From Obelidium mucronatum (Eukaryota > Chytridiomycota > Chytridiomycetes > Chytridiales > Chytriomycetaceae), in the NCBI GenBank assembly GCA_025765595.1, contig JAIVFH010000059.1:157469-221468 (forward strand): a stretch of 64,000 nucleotides of DNA, written 5' to 3'. The position numbers and the translations under genes are program-made. Each line of letters begins with the position of its first letter. Within the stretch, counting starts at the first letter, position 1. Positions 20,449-32,700 of the stretch are shown here, in pieces. The notes under the pieces were generated by a model. That model had not been told where the DNA came from. It searched no databases and saw only the letters and a list, made by a program, of their open reading frames with translations.

Positions 20449-23400
20449 ATGAACGTGTTTGGCAGCATCACCAGCGCCACGTCCACAGCCTCGACTGCCG
20501 CGGGGTCTGGGTGTCTTGTCTGCAACGAAGCGGCGTGGCGCGGCCTGGCGCCCGTCTTTCCGGGCGACGCAGCGGCGCTCGAGCAGCTCGGGCGCGCGGA
20601 CGAGTTCCTGCGGCGCATTGCGGGGTTCGAGGCCAGCTGCGGCCAGTGCGCGGCGCTGCCGCTCGTTGCGCTGGTTGGGCTGACGGGCGCCGGCAAGAGC
20701 ACGCTGCTGAACGTCCTGGCGCGCCGCAGCGCCTCGGCGCGGCTGCAGCCGAGCGGCGCCGTTGCGCTGGCGTTTGCCGACGAGGCTTCGCCCGTGTCCG
20801 CCGGAAACACGTCCGCGACCGCCTTTCCGGTCTTCAGCCGCACGCCCGCCGCCGTCCTGGCCGACTTCCCCGGCTTCCTCGACAACCGCGAGGGCGCCCT
20901 CGAATTCGTGCAGAGTCTGCTGATGGCGAAACTGCTGACCCGACGCGATACTGTAGTGGTTCTAGTCAAGTCGCTGACCGCTGACCGCGACTCGAGTTTT
21001 CTGTCGTTTTTGGATTCAGGCTTAATGGTTCCGGGCTCGTGCATGGTCGTTTTTACAAAGGCGAAACCAAAGTCGTCCACAAACTGGCTGGATTATATTG
21101 ACGAAGCAACAGATTCTGAGCTGAGAAACCGTTTGGTTTCGAAATTCAAAGCTCCAAACTCTCTCCCGTGTGTCAAGATGCTCCAACCGGACTACTACAA
21201 TTCTCTGCGCGATTTGAATACTGTGTTTCTTCCTTCAATACTGCAGCCATTATCGAGGCTTTATTCACGCGCAAAGCCACTATCATCTCTTGTTCAGCCA
21301 TCTCCTACAATACAGAAGTTTGCCCACGAAGCATTAAAGAATCTGCGAGTATTGATTGAAGATGAACTGAGCAGCCAGTTGGAGGTTGCGTTTCTTTCAT
21401 ACCAGTTCCAGCCCTATAATATAAGTGCCATAAAGACGCTTTTGTGTGGCAGCTTTGAAACCCCTGAACCCATTGTGACATCATTGAAAATGCTCGGCAT
21501 GATAAAAGACACAGTGTCCCATTCTGGCGAAGATTCGCTCACGAAATACTGTCGCTACTGGGCGCTCTTTCACACAACGCATCTTTGCCATCAAGAGTCG
21601 CTGACATGTGGAAACTTTATCCGTCCCAACCTCACGGAGAAACTGTCTCAAATCACGAGCAACCCACCTTCCCTGAGCGTCGATATTCCACTTTCCATGC
21701 CACTCCATGCGAAATTAGCACAATGGACGGAAACCCGCGAAACCTTCCATCTAGAATACGTCAGCTATAAAGGCCAGCTTCAAGTGTTGCTTGGAAATGC
21801 GAGAAGAACAGGGGATCCGTACGGAGTGTCGATTGGCGAATGTAAACGCCTCGTTTTATATCGTTTGGAAAAGTGTGGTTACATGGAAGAGGCGTGGTGT
21901 TTGGTGGCTCGCGCTTTGCAACAGGTTATGGATAAACCGCGGCATAGTCCAGAACGTGCTATTGGGGATGCCGAAGCGATAGAAATGGATATTTTGTCAA
22001 GTAACGGGATGAAAGAAAAGGATTGGGACTTTGAGTTTTTAGGCAAATTGATGAATGAGGATGCTGTAAGTGCCATGTTTCGTTTTCTTTCTCCTTTTTT
22101 GTGTATTGGGTTGACTAAATTTTATGAAATTATACATAGTTGCGGGAACTATTAAAGCTTGGCTTAGAAAATCGTGGAAGTATTGGAAATGTCATCATGA
22201 TGCTTGGTGGAGTGGGTATGACTGGCGCTGCAGCGGCGTTTGAAGGGATGACTGGTATAGTTGCTGGAAGTGCTCGCACCGGAATCGCTCTCGAAATAGG
22301 ATCCACCGCAATGGTCGCCGGCACTTTGGTTACAGTCGTGGCTGTGGCGGCAATCGCCAACTATGTATATGTGCGAAACCAGCGAGGAAAGCAATTGGCA
22401 GAGGGAGGTGTCATTGGACTGGATTTTAGTGAGTTCGGGTTGGAAAAGGATGTCTGGAAAGCCGTTTTGAATCATTTAGATGTTTCAAGCCCTGAACAAG
22501 GTTTGCACTGACGGTTTTTGGGAACATCCTAACTTCATTGCGCTTCCAAAATAGTTGCAACCGCGACAGCAAGGATAGAAAGCCTCTTTAAAGTCTACGA
22601 AGAAAAGTTTTCTTGGGATCTGATTGAGAAACGGCGCTTGATTGATGTTCGTTTTTTGGAAATGCGAGACATCAAAGAAGACTCCAACGACAAAGAGAGT
22701 ATTGTGAAAAGCTGGGTGAACGTGGTAGCGTCCAACCAAAAGCTGATGCACACGATTGTCAGTAAACTCAAAGGCCGTGCCAAAAACGTGTCCGGGTGCA
22801 GTTTCATGGAGCATTCTCTTGTAGATGAGTACAGGTTCTTTCCTGTCACTGCCTCTTGCTGCCGATACCTGTCCCCATCGGGAGCAAAACGGTGTATCCA
22901 CTGCAATAACTACTTCCATGACTCTCAATCAAACAAGCAATGCTTGATTGATGCTCGGGCTGTTCTATGCAAAGACCGAATGGAGAATCCAGAACAACTT
23001 TCTGCTGCGGCCGCTTCGAAAGTAGAAGTTTTCTTTTACGACGACAAGAGCTTTCCGGTGGTAGATTGGCGCCGCCTTCCCAATTCATACAAACGTGAAT
23101 CGATCCGTCTTTCTGCTGCCGCCTACGCCCCCAAAGATATGAGCACGGTTGTTGATGTGAACGACAAGGAAAACAACATCCGTTACATGATCACAGTCAT
23201 TGATGGCGTTGCATACGTGGTATTCCGTGGAACCGAGCCTTCTTCCTCCCAAAATTGGCTCCAAAACGTAACCTTCAGTCTCACTGATTTCGAAGATTGC
23301 ACTTTTCATTCGGGATACTTTCGACTCTGCCAACAGATCCTTGACACGGTCTGGCGGCGAGTTCTGGATTTGGAGTGTTCCCAGGTTATCTTCACGGGTC

Positions 23401-23990
23401 ACAGTTTGGGGGGCGGTTTGGCGCATACGTTGCACTTGCTTTGCCTTTTGACGAAATTTGAGACCACGACACTACCGATTTTATCGATTGGGTTCGGGTC
23501 TCCGCCACCGTTTGGGAAAAAGACAATCAAGTTCTTTGATGCCCATAATTTGCATGGGCGGTTTATCACTTTTGCGAATCAAGGAGGTAAAAATTCGTAT
23601 GCATACTTTTTCAAAAAAGCATTTTTTTAATCTGTCTTTTCAGACCCGGTGCCAATGGCGTTTAAAGCCGTAGAATATATCGAGCAGCAGCTCCAACAGT
23701 CCACAACAACAGCCGCAACTTCATTTCTCTCCCAGGAATTCCGAACAGCTCTCAACGTGGCCATGTTTGTCCCCAAAGTAATGAGTTCCGCGTACGGCTA
23801 CCCAGGGACATTTATTTTTTTTGATGGCAGTGTTCGAAATATGATGGGGAATGGAGAGCAAGCGATATTATGGAATCATGAAGCCGTTTCCAAGTGGTTG
23901 AGTTTGACAAGGGTTGAAGATTGCGCTGTGGAGAAGCATCATGTTACAAGGTATCAACGGTTTATTGACTTCCAGTACCCGTTGGCTTGA
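20449..23990 (+). CDS. GTPase-hydrophobic region-class 3 lipase fusion protein
   Basis: Four exons: 20449-22065, 22140-22500, 22555-23586 and 23644-23990, predicted 1118 residues. Residues about 70-250 form a P-loop GTPase (G1 GLTGAGKST near 77-85, DFPG as G3, FTKAKP as a possible G4). A helical region follows. Residues about 540-620 are Gly/Ala-rich and hydrophobic (MMLGGVGMTGAAAAFEGMTG; VAGTLVTVVAVAAIANYVYV), suggesting membrane insertion. The C-terminal third is a class 3 lipase: VVFRGTE, nucleophile motif GHSLGGG near 940, catalytic Asp in GDPVP (codon split by the last intron), and a His in KHHVTRY. Exon 1 begins very GC-rich. By inference it is a membrane-associated GTP-controlled lipase; the substrate is unknown. 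Confidence 0.8.
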
Positions 23991-24308
23991 AGGATTTTTT
24001 TTGTTGTTGTATTTGTTGTATTCATTCATTAAAACAAGTTATATATTGTGAAACTTACTTATAAATTGATTCGTTTGTTATTTACGCGCGTAGTCTCATA
24101 TGCCATCAAACCAGAAACCAGTTCTTTTCCAGGCCTTCTGGTACGTGTTCTTCTTTCCAAGAGGGTTTTCCTTTTTGAGGATTTCACTCTTACTTATTTT
24201 ACAAGAACCTTGCTTTGAGGTTTATCTTAGTTCTCCTTCGTCATCCCTCGTATTAAGTTATTTGAAACGCTGCCAGTCCACTTGTGTTTTTTGAATTTTC
24301 AAGCAAAA

Positions 24309-25043
24309 ATGGACTCTGATGATCTGGCCGCTGTCGCATCTACGCTCTTGGAGTCTCTACACCTTAGCGACGATGCATACTCTGAATACATTGCGCAGCT
24401 GGCAGACGATTCGTCCATGAGCACCGATGAGAAGCAAGAGATTATTGTAGAGTTCCTCAGCGACGCCATTGAAGACTCGGCGACGAAACAAGGAATAGAA
24501 AGCGTTGTCGCTGAGCTTTTATCCAAACTCGAGAATGCAAAGGAAGCTCGGGAGCAAGCTGCTGCGGCCGCCAAAGCGGCAAATGCAGCTGAAGCTCAAT
24601 CCCAGCCTCCAAGTTCGTCAACGGTGGAACTCCAAGTGGCACAACAGCCAGCAAAGAAAGTGTTATCAAAGGAAGAAAAGAAGGCTCGGGAGCGGCTGCT
24701 GCGGGAGTATGGATACGAGGTTGATGAAGTTGTTGAAAACGAACATGGTGAAACGGAATTCCTCTATTCGGGTGGCGGTTCTAGCAAGGCTTCTCTGCCT
24801 GAAACGATGCAAAATACCAACGCCCAAAGAGTTAAGGAAGCTGAGCAGCAGAGGCGCCAGAAGCTGGCAGCAGGTCATGCTGCAGAGGTATTCCCAGAAA
24901 ACCCACGACACACCAACCGTTTAACCCGTCCTTCGTTAATCAATTTCTAGGTCGAACGTAATAAAGCTGCACGTCAGAAGCAGCTGGATGATGCAGAAAA
25001 GAAAAAGAAGAAGACTGTAAAACAAGAAAAGCGACGCATGTGA
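24309..25043 (+). CDS. CCDC43-like coiled-coil protein
   Basis: Two exons (24309-24887 and 24951-25043) with a 63-nt intron; 223 residues. An acidic helical N-terminal region (YSEYIAQLADD, EKQEIIVEFLSDAIED) is followed by Ala-rich linker, LSKEEKKARERLLREYGYEV, the NTNAQRVKEAEQQRRQKLAA block and a strongly basic C-terminus ending KQEKRRM. This order (N-terminal helical domain, EEEK..LL..Y, NTN..V..., Lys/Arg-rich coiled coil) matches the small conserved CCDC43 family, whose role is poorly known. The second exon restores the basic tail, which supports the intron. It converges on the next gene with 107 bp between stops. Confidence 0.75.
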
Positions 25044-25150
25044 ATGTTTCTATTCAGATTCAATTTAATTATAAGAGCAGATAAAGCTTAACCCTCTCAA
25101 ACTCAATCCATCCCCTTTCTGTGCCCAATTCATTCTTTTACATTCTGATT

Positions 25151-25753
25151 TCAATCAAGTTCTTCAAGTTTAGCACGTGCCGCCTCCACATGGGATATAT
25201 TAAGCTCAGTAGAAGCCCATTGTGCTCGCTTAGAGGGTGTTGAAGGCATTGTTGTGGTTGTTTGATACAGGTTGTCATCATTCGATAGAAACTGAACTCC
25301 TTGAATCGGAGAGTCCCAGCTCGTTTTCGGAAGCGGTTTATGGGTCGGCTTTGTGTTGGGTATTTTGCTGGTAGCCGGAGCCGGTTGATTGTTGTGGGGC
25401 AGGTCAGAGGGAGCACCTCCCTTTGTTAAAACTTCTTTGATGATAGTCTCTCGATCCAGCGCTTCTCTCAGCAGTTGCTTGACTGGAGCATCATCCCAAT
25501 TTGACGGAACCGAAGCTGGTTGTTGTTGCGAATGCGATTGTTCCTGAGTCACTCCGTCGCCCGTGCTTGGCCATCCAGCAGGAATCACTTTTTGAACCCA
25601 AGTGGGATCGTCCACCCACACACGCGAAGCCTGGGGTGGTGGTCGCGGTTGTTGCTGCTGCTGCTGCTGTTCCCCGTCCTGGGTCTTGTTTGCTTTGCTG
25701 CGCCGCCGACTCTTTTTCTTTGGTTCATCTGCGGTTGGTTCTTGTTGGTTCAT
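25151..25753 (-). CDS. Hypothetical protein, low complexity
   Basis: A single-exon 200-codon frame. The N-terminus is basic (KKKSRRRSK) with a polyglutamine run (7 Q, from a CTG repeat on the + strand near 25652-25672) and a PRPPPQ stretch. The middle has RVWVDDPTWVQKVIPAGW, and the C-terminus has repeated W-containing motifs (SNWDDAPVKQLLREALD; TSWDSPIQGVQFLSNDDN) and a short final helix. I do not recognise a family. Its start codon is only 42 bp from the divergent Nif1-like gene, so the two probably share a promoter. Confidence 0.6.
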   Translation of the reverse strand: MNQQEPTADEPKKKSRRRSKANKTQDGEQQQQQQQPRPPPQASRVWVDDPTWVQKVIPAGWPSTGDGVTQEQSHSQQQPASVPSNWDDAPVKQLLREALDRETIIKEVLTKGGAPSDLPHNNQPAPATSKIPNTKPTHKPLPKTSWDSPIQGVQFLSNDDNLYQTTTTMPSTPSKRAQWASTELNISHVEAARAKLEELD

Positions 25754-25795
25754 CGATTGAAATAAATCCCAGGAAATAAATAAAGAATTCGAAAA
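25754..25795. promoter_or_regulatory. 42-bp divergent intergenic segment
   Basis: All DNA between the ATGs of the 25753 (-) and 25796 (+) genes. It is AT-rich (AATAAATCCCAGGAAATAAA). Any core promoter elements must lie here or inside the opposing 5' coding regions. Confidence 0.55.
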
Positions 25796-26821
25796 ATGAC
25801 AAGCTGGTTCTCGCGAGACAAGCCGCCGCCGCCGCCGCCGCCATCGCTCGCGCGGTCGCAGTCGCAGTCGCAGTCGCAGTCGCAGTCGCAGGCGCGCAGC
25901 GAGTCGCAGGCGTCGAACGCAAACGCAGCCGCAGCCGCAGACACCGCCGCCGCCGACGGGCAGCGCGGCCGCCGCTCGCAGTCGCAGGCGTCGCTGCGCA
26001 GCGGCGGCTCGCGCTCGACACGTTCGCGCTCAAAGGGCGGCGGCGGCGGCGGCTGGTTCGGCAGCGGCAGCGGCGGCATCTCCGCCGACTCCGCAGAGAC
26101 TTTCACGCTGGCGCGGCCGCCGCCGGGCCCGAGAACCCTGCGCCACGCGGCGGCGCCTGCTCCCACCAACAACATGTCAAGCCCAATCACCCCGCTGCCC
26201 CCGCCGCCCTCGCTTCTCACGGCCCAGCAGCCCCTGCACATTGCCCCCAAAGACTACATTGCCCTGTCCATCTACTTCCACGAACAAACCCCACACATGG
26301 ACATCGCCACTTACTACGCCAGTCTCAGTGCCGCCTCAGGAAACAGCGTCGGCCTCTTTCTCTACGGAATTGCTCTACGCCATGGCCAGGGTGTACCCCA
26401 GGACTCGAAACTGGGAGTCGAAATATTATCAAAGAGTGCCGATGCTGCAATGGGAATGTATTCTACGTCTGCAAATGGTGGATCAATAGGATTCACAGAT
26501 ACCCTATCTAGATTGCCTGGTACGGGTGCTGTACGGGCCCTCGCCAAAAAAGAACTCGGTGCTGCGTTGTTTGAACTGGGAAACTGCTATCAAAATGGGT
26601 GGGGAGTGAACGTCAGCCTACATACGGCCTTGTACTACTTTATCGTTGCCAGTGGTCTTGGGGAAGTGGATGCACACGTTACTTTGGCGGATGCTTACAT
26701 GCGGGGTGAGTTGGGTGTCAAAGTTGACAAGAAGGAAGCTGCAAAATACTATCGGTTAGCTGTTGAAGCGGGTTATAAAGAACCTGGATTGCATTGGATA
26801 TATAAAGAAAAGTGGAAGTAA
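25796..26821 (+). CDS. Sel1-repeat protein of the Nif1/Dsf2 type
   Basis: A single exon of 341 codons. The N-terminal 140 residues are disordered: a poly-Pro run, six SQ dipeptides from a (CAGTCG)n repeat near 25855, and Ala/Gly/Arg-rich stretches in very GC-rich DNA. The C-terminal half has Sel1 repeats: YASLSAASGNSVGLFLYGIA, LRHGQGVPQDSK, LFELGNCYQNGWGVN, YMRGELGVKVDKKEAAKYYR and a C-terminal LHWIYKEKW. The LYG-ALRHG-G motif and the terminal W-IYKEK are typical of fungal Nif1 (S. pombe mitotic inhibitor) and Dsf2-like proteins, which bind kinases or septation factors. That function is inferred. The family is the best single hint that the host is a fungus. Its stop is 22 bp from the stop of the next gene. 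Confidence 0.75.
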   Translation: MTSWFSRDKPPPPPPPSLARSQSQSQSQSQSQARSESQASNANAAAAADTAAADGQRGRRSQSQASLRSGGSRSTRSRSKGGGGGGWFGSGSGGISADSAETFTLARPPPGPRTLRHAAAPAPTNNMSSPITPLPPPPSLLTAQQPLHIAPKDYIALSIYFHEQTPHMDIATYYASLSAASGNSVGLFLYGIALRHGQGVPQDSKLGVEILSKSADAAMGMYSTSANGGSIGFTDTLSRLPGTGAVRALAKKELGAALFELGNCYQNGWGVNVSLHTALYYFIVASGLGEVDAHVTLADAYMRGELGVKVDKKEAAKYYRLAVEAGYKEPGLHWIYKEKWK

Positions 26822-26843
26822 AGTAATAGTAAACAAATCATCA

Positions 26844-29749
26844 TCAAGCAAGCAATTGCTGAATTCCTTCGACACTATCAGCAGGCTTGAAACAAGTACC
26901 TCGGTCGCAAATGAAAACTTGAAACTTTCCAGCCTGTTCTTGAGTATCGGTGCTCATTAGCTTGAGCTTATAGCTCTTATTCATTAACCATGATCCATTC
27001 GTGCTCTTGATGAATATCATGAATGGATCAAAGGTTTGCATCACGGCTTGCAATGACATGCCGTCAATATCTCCTTGAATGACAACCTTCCAAACAAAAG
27101 TAAAATTATGAACACAGCAATTCCCCAGTAAGTTCCTTATATCTTACTTACCTCCTTGAACCCACGATCAAGAGCGATGACTCCAATCATCATGACAGGC
27201 AATGACCGAGGCAACTGCGACAGCTTGACAAAACTAGACAAAAGAACTCGCTTTGCCCGATCTCTGAAGCTAAGACATCGCGTTTGACGATCAGAGAGAG
27301 TGTCCAAAGTACAGTGCATAGAATCAGTTGATTCGGCTGTCCCAAATATTGCGTCGAGTCTCAAAAGATTGAGTACTGCAATAGAGCCAGCGGCTGGCTC
27401 GGCTTTATCGTTGTCTAATTTGCAGGGAATTAACACTTTTAGATCCACACACATACACATACCTTCTTTCATTCGCAAAAGAACCCTTTCGTCCTTCATA
27501 CCACTGAAATATCCTGCAACCGCATCATCCCAAAACAGCGTGTCCATCGAATGCTGTAATTCCACTGCCCATTTTAACCAACTGTCATCAAACGTACTGG
27601 CATACAGCTCAAGCAGAGCGTCAATCAAGAAGGCAAAATCAGTGGCATATCCAACAGCATCAGATCCCAGCTGATGTAATACAACTTGATTTTCTTGTCT
27701 GTACATGTTGCAGCGGATGAATGTCGCCGCCGCTATCGCCAAATCAGTGAACTGTTTGTCATTAAACACTCGGCCTGCTCGTGCCAAACTCGATATCATT
27801 ATCCCTGGTGCCAACTTTAAGTTACCCAAGAACTAAATGATAAAATCAAAATTCTTGAAAATGGGCTTCACCGTTAGATGATGTTGCAACTCTTTCTTCA
27901 CGAATTGGCTGTGGTCTTGATTTGCGATAACGGAGGAGGCTTGCAAGACAGTTGCCAATAGATTCGGATACATGTTTTTCTTCTTTGGCGAATTTTTTGG
28001 CTGTCTCTGTGATGGAATGCGCTTGTGCCAGAACATTCTACATTCAAGCGTAAACGTCGTTTCAAACAAAAGTCAACAAACCTTTCCAATCAACTCTCCA
28101 GATTCATCATCCGAGGATTCAATGTTTCCATCTTTTTTAATTCCATAATAGAACTTGAACATTGAGGAATCCTCACCAAAGCCCAAAACCGTATTAATAT
28201 CTGCTTCGTCCCATAAATAATAACACCCCTCTATAATATCAATCAATAAGAATCCAGTCCAGAATTTTGGCAACTGAAGCATACCTTGCTTTGTTTGGCC
28301 GTGTTGTGGCTTGGAATCGGCGTCTTGGCCTCCACAAAACGCACCGCCTTCACATTTCAATTCTCGATCGACATATTGTACAATTTGCCTGGCCACGGTT
28401 TCGTAAAGTGGGTCTTTGGTAATCGAAAACAAATCGGTGTAGATAACTAACAGCTGGCCTTGATCATACAACATCTTTTCAAAACTGTTTTGAAATAGTT
28501 ACTATCGTCAACAAATAATTTTTCCCTTAAGGAGGGGACTTAACTGTGGAACCTTCCATGCCTTGTCCACTGTGTACCGATGGAACCCTCCTCCAACATG
28601 ATCGCGAATTCCGGATTCAGACATTTTCGTAAACGCTAATTCCACCATCTCCAACGCACTTTGCGCCTCTTGAGAACTCTTGCGCAGAGATTCAAGAAGC
28701 AACCCATGCATGTACTTTGGATTCAACTGGCCGACATCAATCTGATACTTTTCCGCAATCTTCATCATGACAGGAACAGAGCCTTCAGGAGTATCCCCCA
28801 GTTCCTCAATCACTTTGGCTGGAACAAGACGAGCTTTATAATACGCCAACAAAAACCGAAACACGGAAGCCCTCGGGAACTTGCTACTACACCCCCCAGC
28901 ATCACACGTTGATTCCAAAATCCCTCCATACCGGAAATCAAAAACTTGTCGGATCGCGTGAAAAGTCTTGCTTGCCAACTTCAAGTTCTCAAACGCTCCT
29001 CGAGGAACCAAGGCAATATTGCTTTCGCCTAGTTTTATCTGGTCTTTTAGGGTCTGGAAGTCGTCGATGCTGTTTTGGAGAATGTTGTAGTAGTTGTTGG
29101 ATTTCCAGTTTTTCGCAATCCTTGTCAAGATTGTGGGGAATCCCGCTATTCCGCCGGGTTTTGAGAGTGGAGGGAAGTAGGTTCCGCCAAAGAATGGCTT
29201 TAAATGAGGGGTGCAGAATATTGTCAGTGGCCAACCGCCTTCACCTTGGAATGTCTCAATATATGCCTGTACAATGAATGATAGTATTACGTAATAGAGA
29301 TCAGGAAGAAGAAATACGCGCTTCGCGCTGATTGCTAGCAACTACCTGGTATAGCTGGTCAACTGTGGGTAATTCCTCTCTATTTTTATTGCGGTTTTTG
29401 ATGAACTGTTAGGTATAGATTATGATTCGACAGCTGTACCTGTCCACCTTGACATTGATAAAGTGCTCGTTCATTATGGCTGCAGTTGCTTCGCTTTCAA
29501 AACTTTCGTGCATCATTACATGACACCAATGGCAGGTGGAATATCCAATCGAGAGTAATATTGGCTATAACGTGGTTGAAAAAAAAACACAAAAAGATAG
29601 AAATAAAAACCTAAGACCTTATCATCATTTCGCGATCGATCAAAGGCTTCTTGACCCCATGGAAACCAATCAACAGGGTTGTGGGCGTGTTGTCTGAGAT
29701 ATGAGGACGATGAGTTAACGAGACGATTGGTGAACTTTGGCTCGTTCAT
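26844..29749 (-). CDS. SPATA20/YyaL-like protein (thioredoxin-like DUF255 plus barrel domain)
   Basis: A multi-exon gene on the - strand with about ten short introns and about 770 residues. The N-terminus reads [20 protein letters not shown] and WFPWGQEAF. After an intron (29565-29617) comes [12 protein letters not shown], the CHWC thioredoxin-like centre of the family, then [12 protein letters not shown] and [17 protein letters not shown]. The middle has [18 protein letters not shown] and QDADSKP. The C-terminal half ([27 protein letters not shown]) fits the (alpha/alpha)6 barrel. The family is conserved from bacteria to humans; its biochemical role is uncertain, with redox or sugar-related roles proposed. 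The end is at the TAG/TAA side of 26844. It is divergent from the TRIM37-like gene with 34 bp between starts. Confidence 0.85.
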
Positions 29750-29783
29750 TATTTTATTCTGTTTTTAAATATTGAATGCCAAC
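29750..29783. promoter_or_regulatory. 34-bp divergent intergenic segment
   Basis: All DNA between the start codons of the SPATA20-like (-) and TRIM37-like (+) genes. It is AT-rich, with TTTTTAAATATTGAATG. This is very short for two eukaryotic promoters. Confidence 0.55.
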
Positions 29784-32700
29784 ATGTCCACCATCGCACC
29801 ACAACCCAACGCGTCCTCAACATCCTCTCTACCGCCTGAGTTCGAAGATATGTAAGGCTTCCTCTTGGCCAAGGAAGCGCTGTCTTAAAACACGAGAATC
29901 TGACAGGTTTAAATGCTACATCTGCTTTGAGCAACTCGACCGCCCCGTCATGTGCCCAACATGCTCAAAGATTGGCTGTGAAGACTGCGTATCAGTTAAG
30001 TTTCATCCGCTGCTATTTTATTCCCTGCGGTGGTTTAACATGCAAACGCTTGGAAAGTAGAAGTGGCTCGAGACAAACAACCACCACTGTCCGCACTGTC
30101 GCTCCCACTTGACCAGCGATACTCTTGTTGTTTGCCGTTTCATGAATGACTTGGCAAAAGTTTGTTATGCCTTGTTTTTTTTTATGCTTTGATTGTCTCA
30201 GTCTCGGACTGAGCCTAACAAATAACCCTTTCGCCCTTTTCAACCAGCAAGTACGCGAAGTTGTCAGTGCAAATCTTCGAAGTGGAAGTACAGGAAATAT
30301 TGCCAACTCAGCCGCGGAACAATGCAAAGAACACGGTGCTCCCCTATATTACTTTTGCCATTCATGTCAAGACGCCATATGCAGCGATTGCGCCGTCCTC
30401 GCAAACAAAGTATCTGAACGCTCTCATATATATTCTCCAATCACCACCAAAAAAAAAAAAAGAACTAACATACTTCAATTTTCCAAAATAGCACAAGGAC
30501 CACGCTTTGGAACACCTCCAAACAGTATATTCCCACAGCCGAAACACCCTCTATCAGAGCCTGAAACCTCTATTTCTACACCTCCAAAAACTGTCTGAAA
30601 CGAAAACTCAGATTGAATCCCAAATCTCGAGTCTACATTCCATCAAGTTGAAGACTATGCATAAACACGAGCGAATGATTCAGAAAGCAAATGAGTTTTT
30701 AGATGTTCAGTTTGATGCAAAGTGTTCGGTTCTCGGGGAATTTGAGGGACGTGTGAATGCCGAAGTAACACGCGTAAAAGATTTGGTGGAGGGTGTTCAG
30801 CGAGAGCTACGTATGGGTTCTAGAATGGATGTTATCAAAAGGGGAAGAAGTGTTTTGCAGGGAAAAGAGGCAACCCAAGATGTTGATAATGCAACAGGGA
30901 GCCTTGATTTATCTACGGAAATCGCGTCCTCATCTGCTGGAATATGGGGTCCTCCGTTAGTTCAAAAGTCATTTGTCAGCTCCTTGATTCCTCCGTACGA
31001 GTCTAGCGTCATGAAAATTGACGGTTTCTGGGCAAGAGTTCTGGCTAATCGTACCAAACCCTGTCCCTCACCCATTCCATCTTTGAGTGCTGCTCCAAAT
31101 TCTGGTGTCAATAACGCCGCACTGGATCTTGACGTTGTTTATTCCAGTATATTTCGGGCATCAGGAATTGACTGGAGACTCAAGGTCTATTGTAACGGAA
31201 ACAAGGGATTGCATCTATCCGTTTTTATGCAAATGATAGACGGTGTTCCCGATGTGGCGAGCACATATCAATATGTTATTGAATTGGTACTATGAGAAAT
31301 TTTCTCAATTGCTGTGTTAATTTCTAACACAATAGCCCAACAGATACGACAAACGCAACCGACAGAAACCGAACCCAATGGTGTTAAATCTGTACGTGAG
31401 TTTGTATCCGAATTCTCAACTGGAGAGTGTTGGGGATATACGAAATTTTATCCCTTAGATCTGATGTTGACAAGTGGATTCGTGAACTTGGAAGACAATG
31501 GCAGTTTGGAAATCAAATTTTCTATTCGGGCCATGGACTTTGCTCAGCGATGTCGAGATTTGCAGTGGAGACTCGTCAAACTTGAGCAACCTCCAGATCC
31601 AGCACCTACCAATGACTCAGTAGTCGCACCAAGACTGTTAAAAGCTCCCCGCGATTCGGAGAATCTTTTACGACATCGCCTTGGAACAGGAAAAGGGAAC
31701 GATGGGTCATACTCACGTGTACAACCTTTCCCATCCAGTGACACACGCCCCTCAACGTCTCCCACTCTACATAGTCATCAAACTCTAGCGTCGGCTGCAG
31801 AAGGAGCCTTATTTGATCCACCCAGCCCGTCTGATGGTCTTCTAGAAACACGTCCGAGATCACTTTCCAGTCAACCGTCCGGCGCCCCTTCAACAATAAA
31901 CCCAAGACCATCCTCAACAACACAAATTCTGTCATCAAATGCACCACAAAATATATTAACGCGCCCTCATACTGCCGACTCCAGAAGAAGAAACCAGTTT
32001 CATTCTCATCAACCAGTGTCATCACAAAGTGCATCAGTATCACCTCGAGCCCAGCAGTATCGCACACAATCATTTGAAACACGCTATATTGCAGCAAACT
32101 ACGCACAACCGCAGCACACCAGAACTATAGAAGGATCTCGATCTGTACCAATCGAGCAGCTTCCCACTTTCCAGCGGCCCAATTATCAAGAAGAATCCAA
32201 CACAAGGAATAGAGCGTCACGAGGCTCGAGGTTATTATTGCCGCCCATCGAGGTTGATGAGATAAGACAAAGGGGTCGAAAGGATGGGAGAAGAAGAAAC
32301 CAAAGCGGACAATACGGAAGGATTAGCGAAACAGCGGAACAAAACAGAGCAATTGCTCGTCGCAGGGAAAGGAGCGACGGTAGCGATTCGTCATCGTGTA
32401 GTGGAACCACATCTCCAGGTGGGGGTCAACATGCTGGACAGAGCAATCAAGAACCAGTGCAGCGAACTTGGATTGAGCGGGAAGCTGTGGAAGAGGTGTC
32501 TGCCAGTGAGGAGGTGGATGAAAACATTGCATCTCGGCCGGTGGACAGTACTGACGCAATCAGTAACGATGAAATCGGCGCAAGGAGAAGGAATAGGACC
32601 AGTCGAGGCGGAGATGGAAGCAGAAGAGGAGGATCGCGGCACCAAAGTCATTGGGAATCATCCAACGATGAATTTTTAGAAGTCGCAATCCATGAAGCCA

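Noticed and set aside
20385..21080. 231-codon frame on the - strand
   Set aside because: It overlaps the GC-rich GTPase exon in antisense, where long open frames arise by composition alone. The + strand has clear G-domain motifs.
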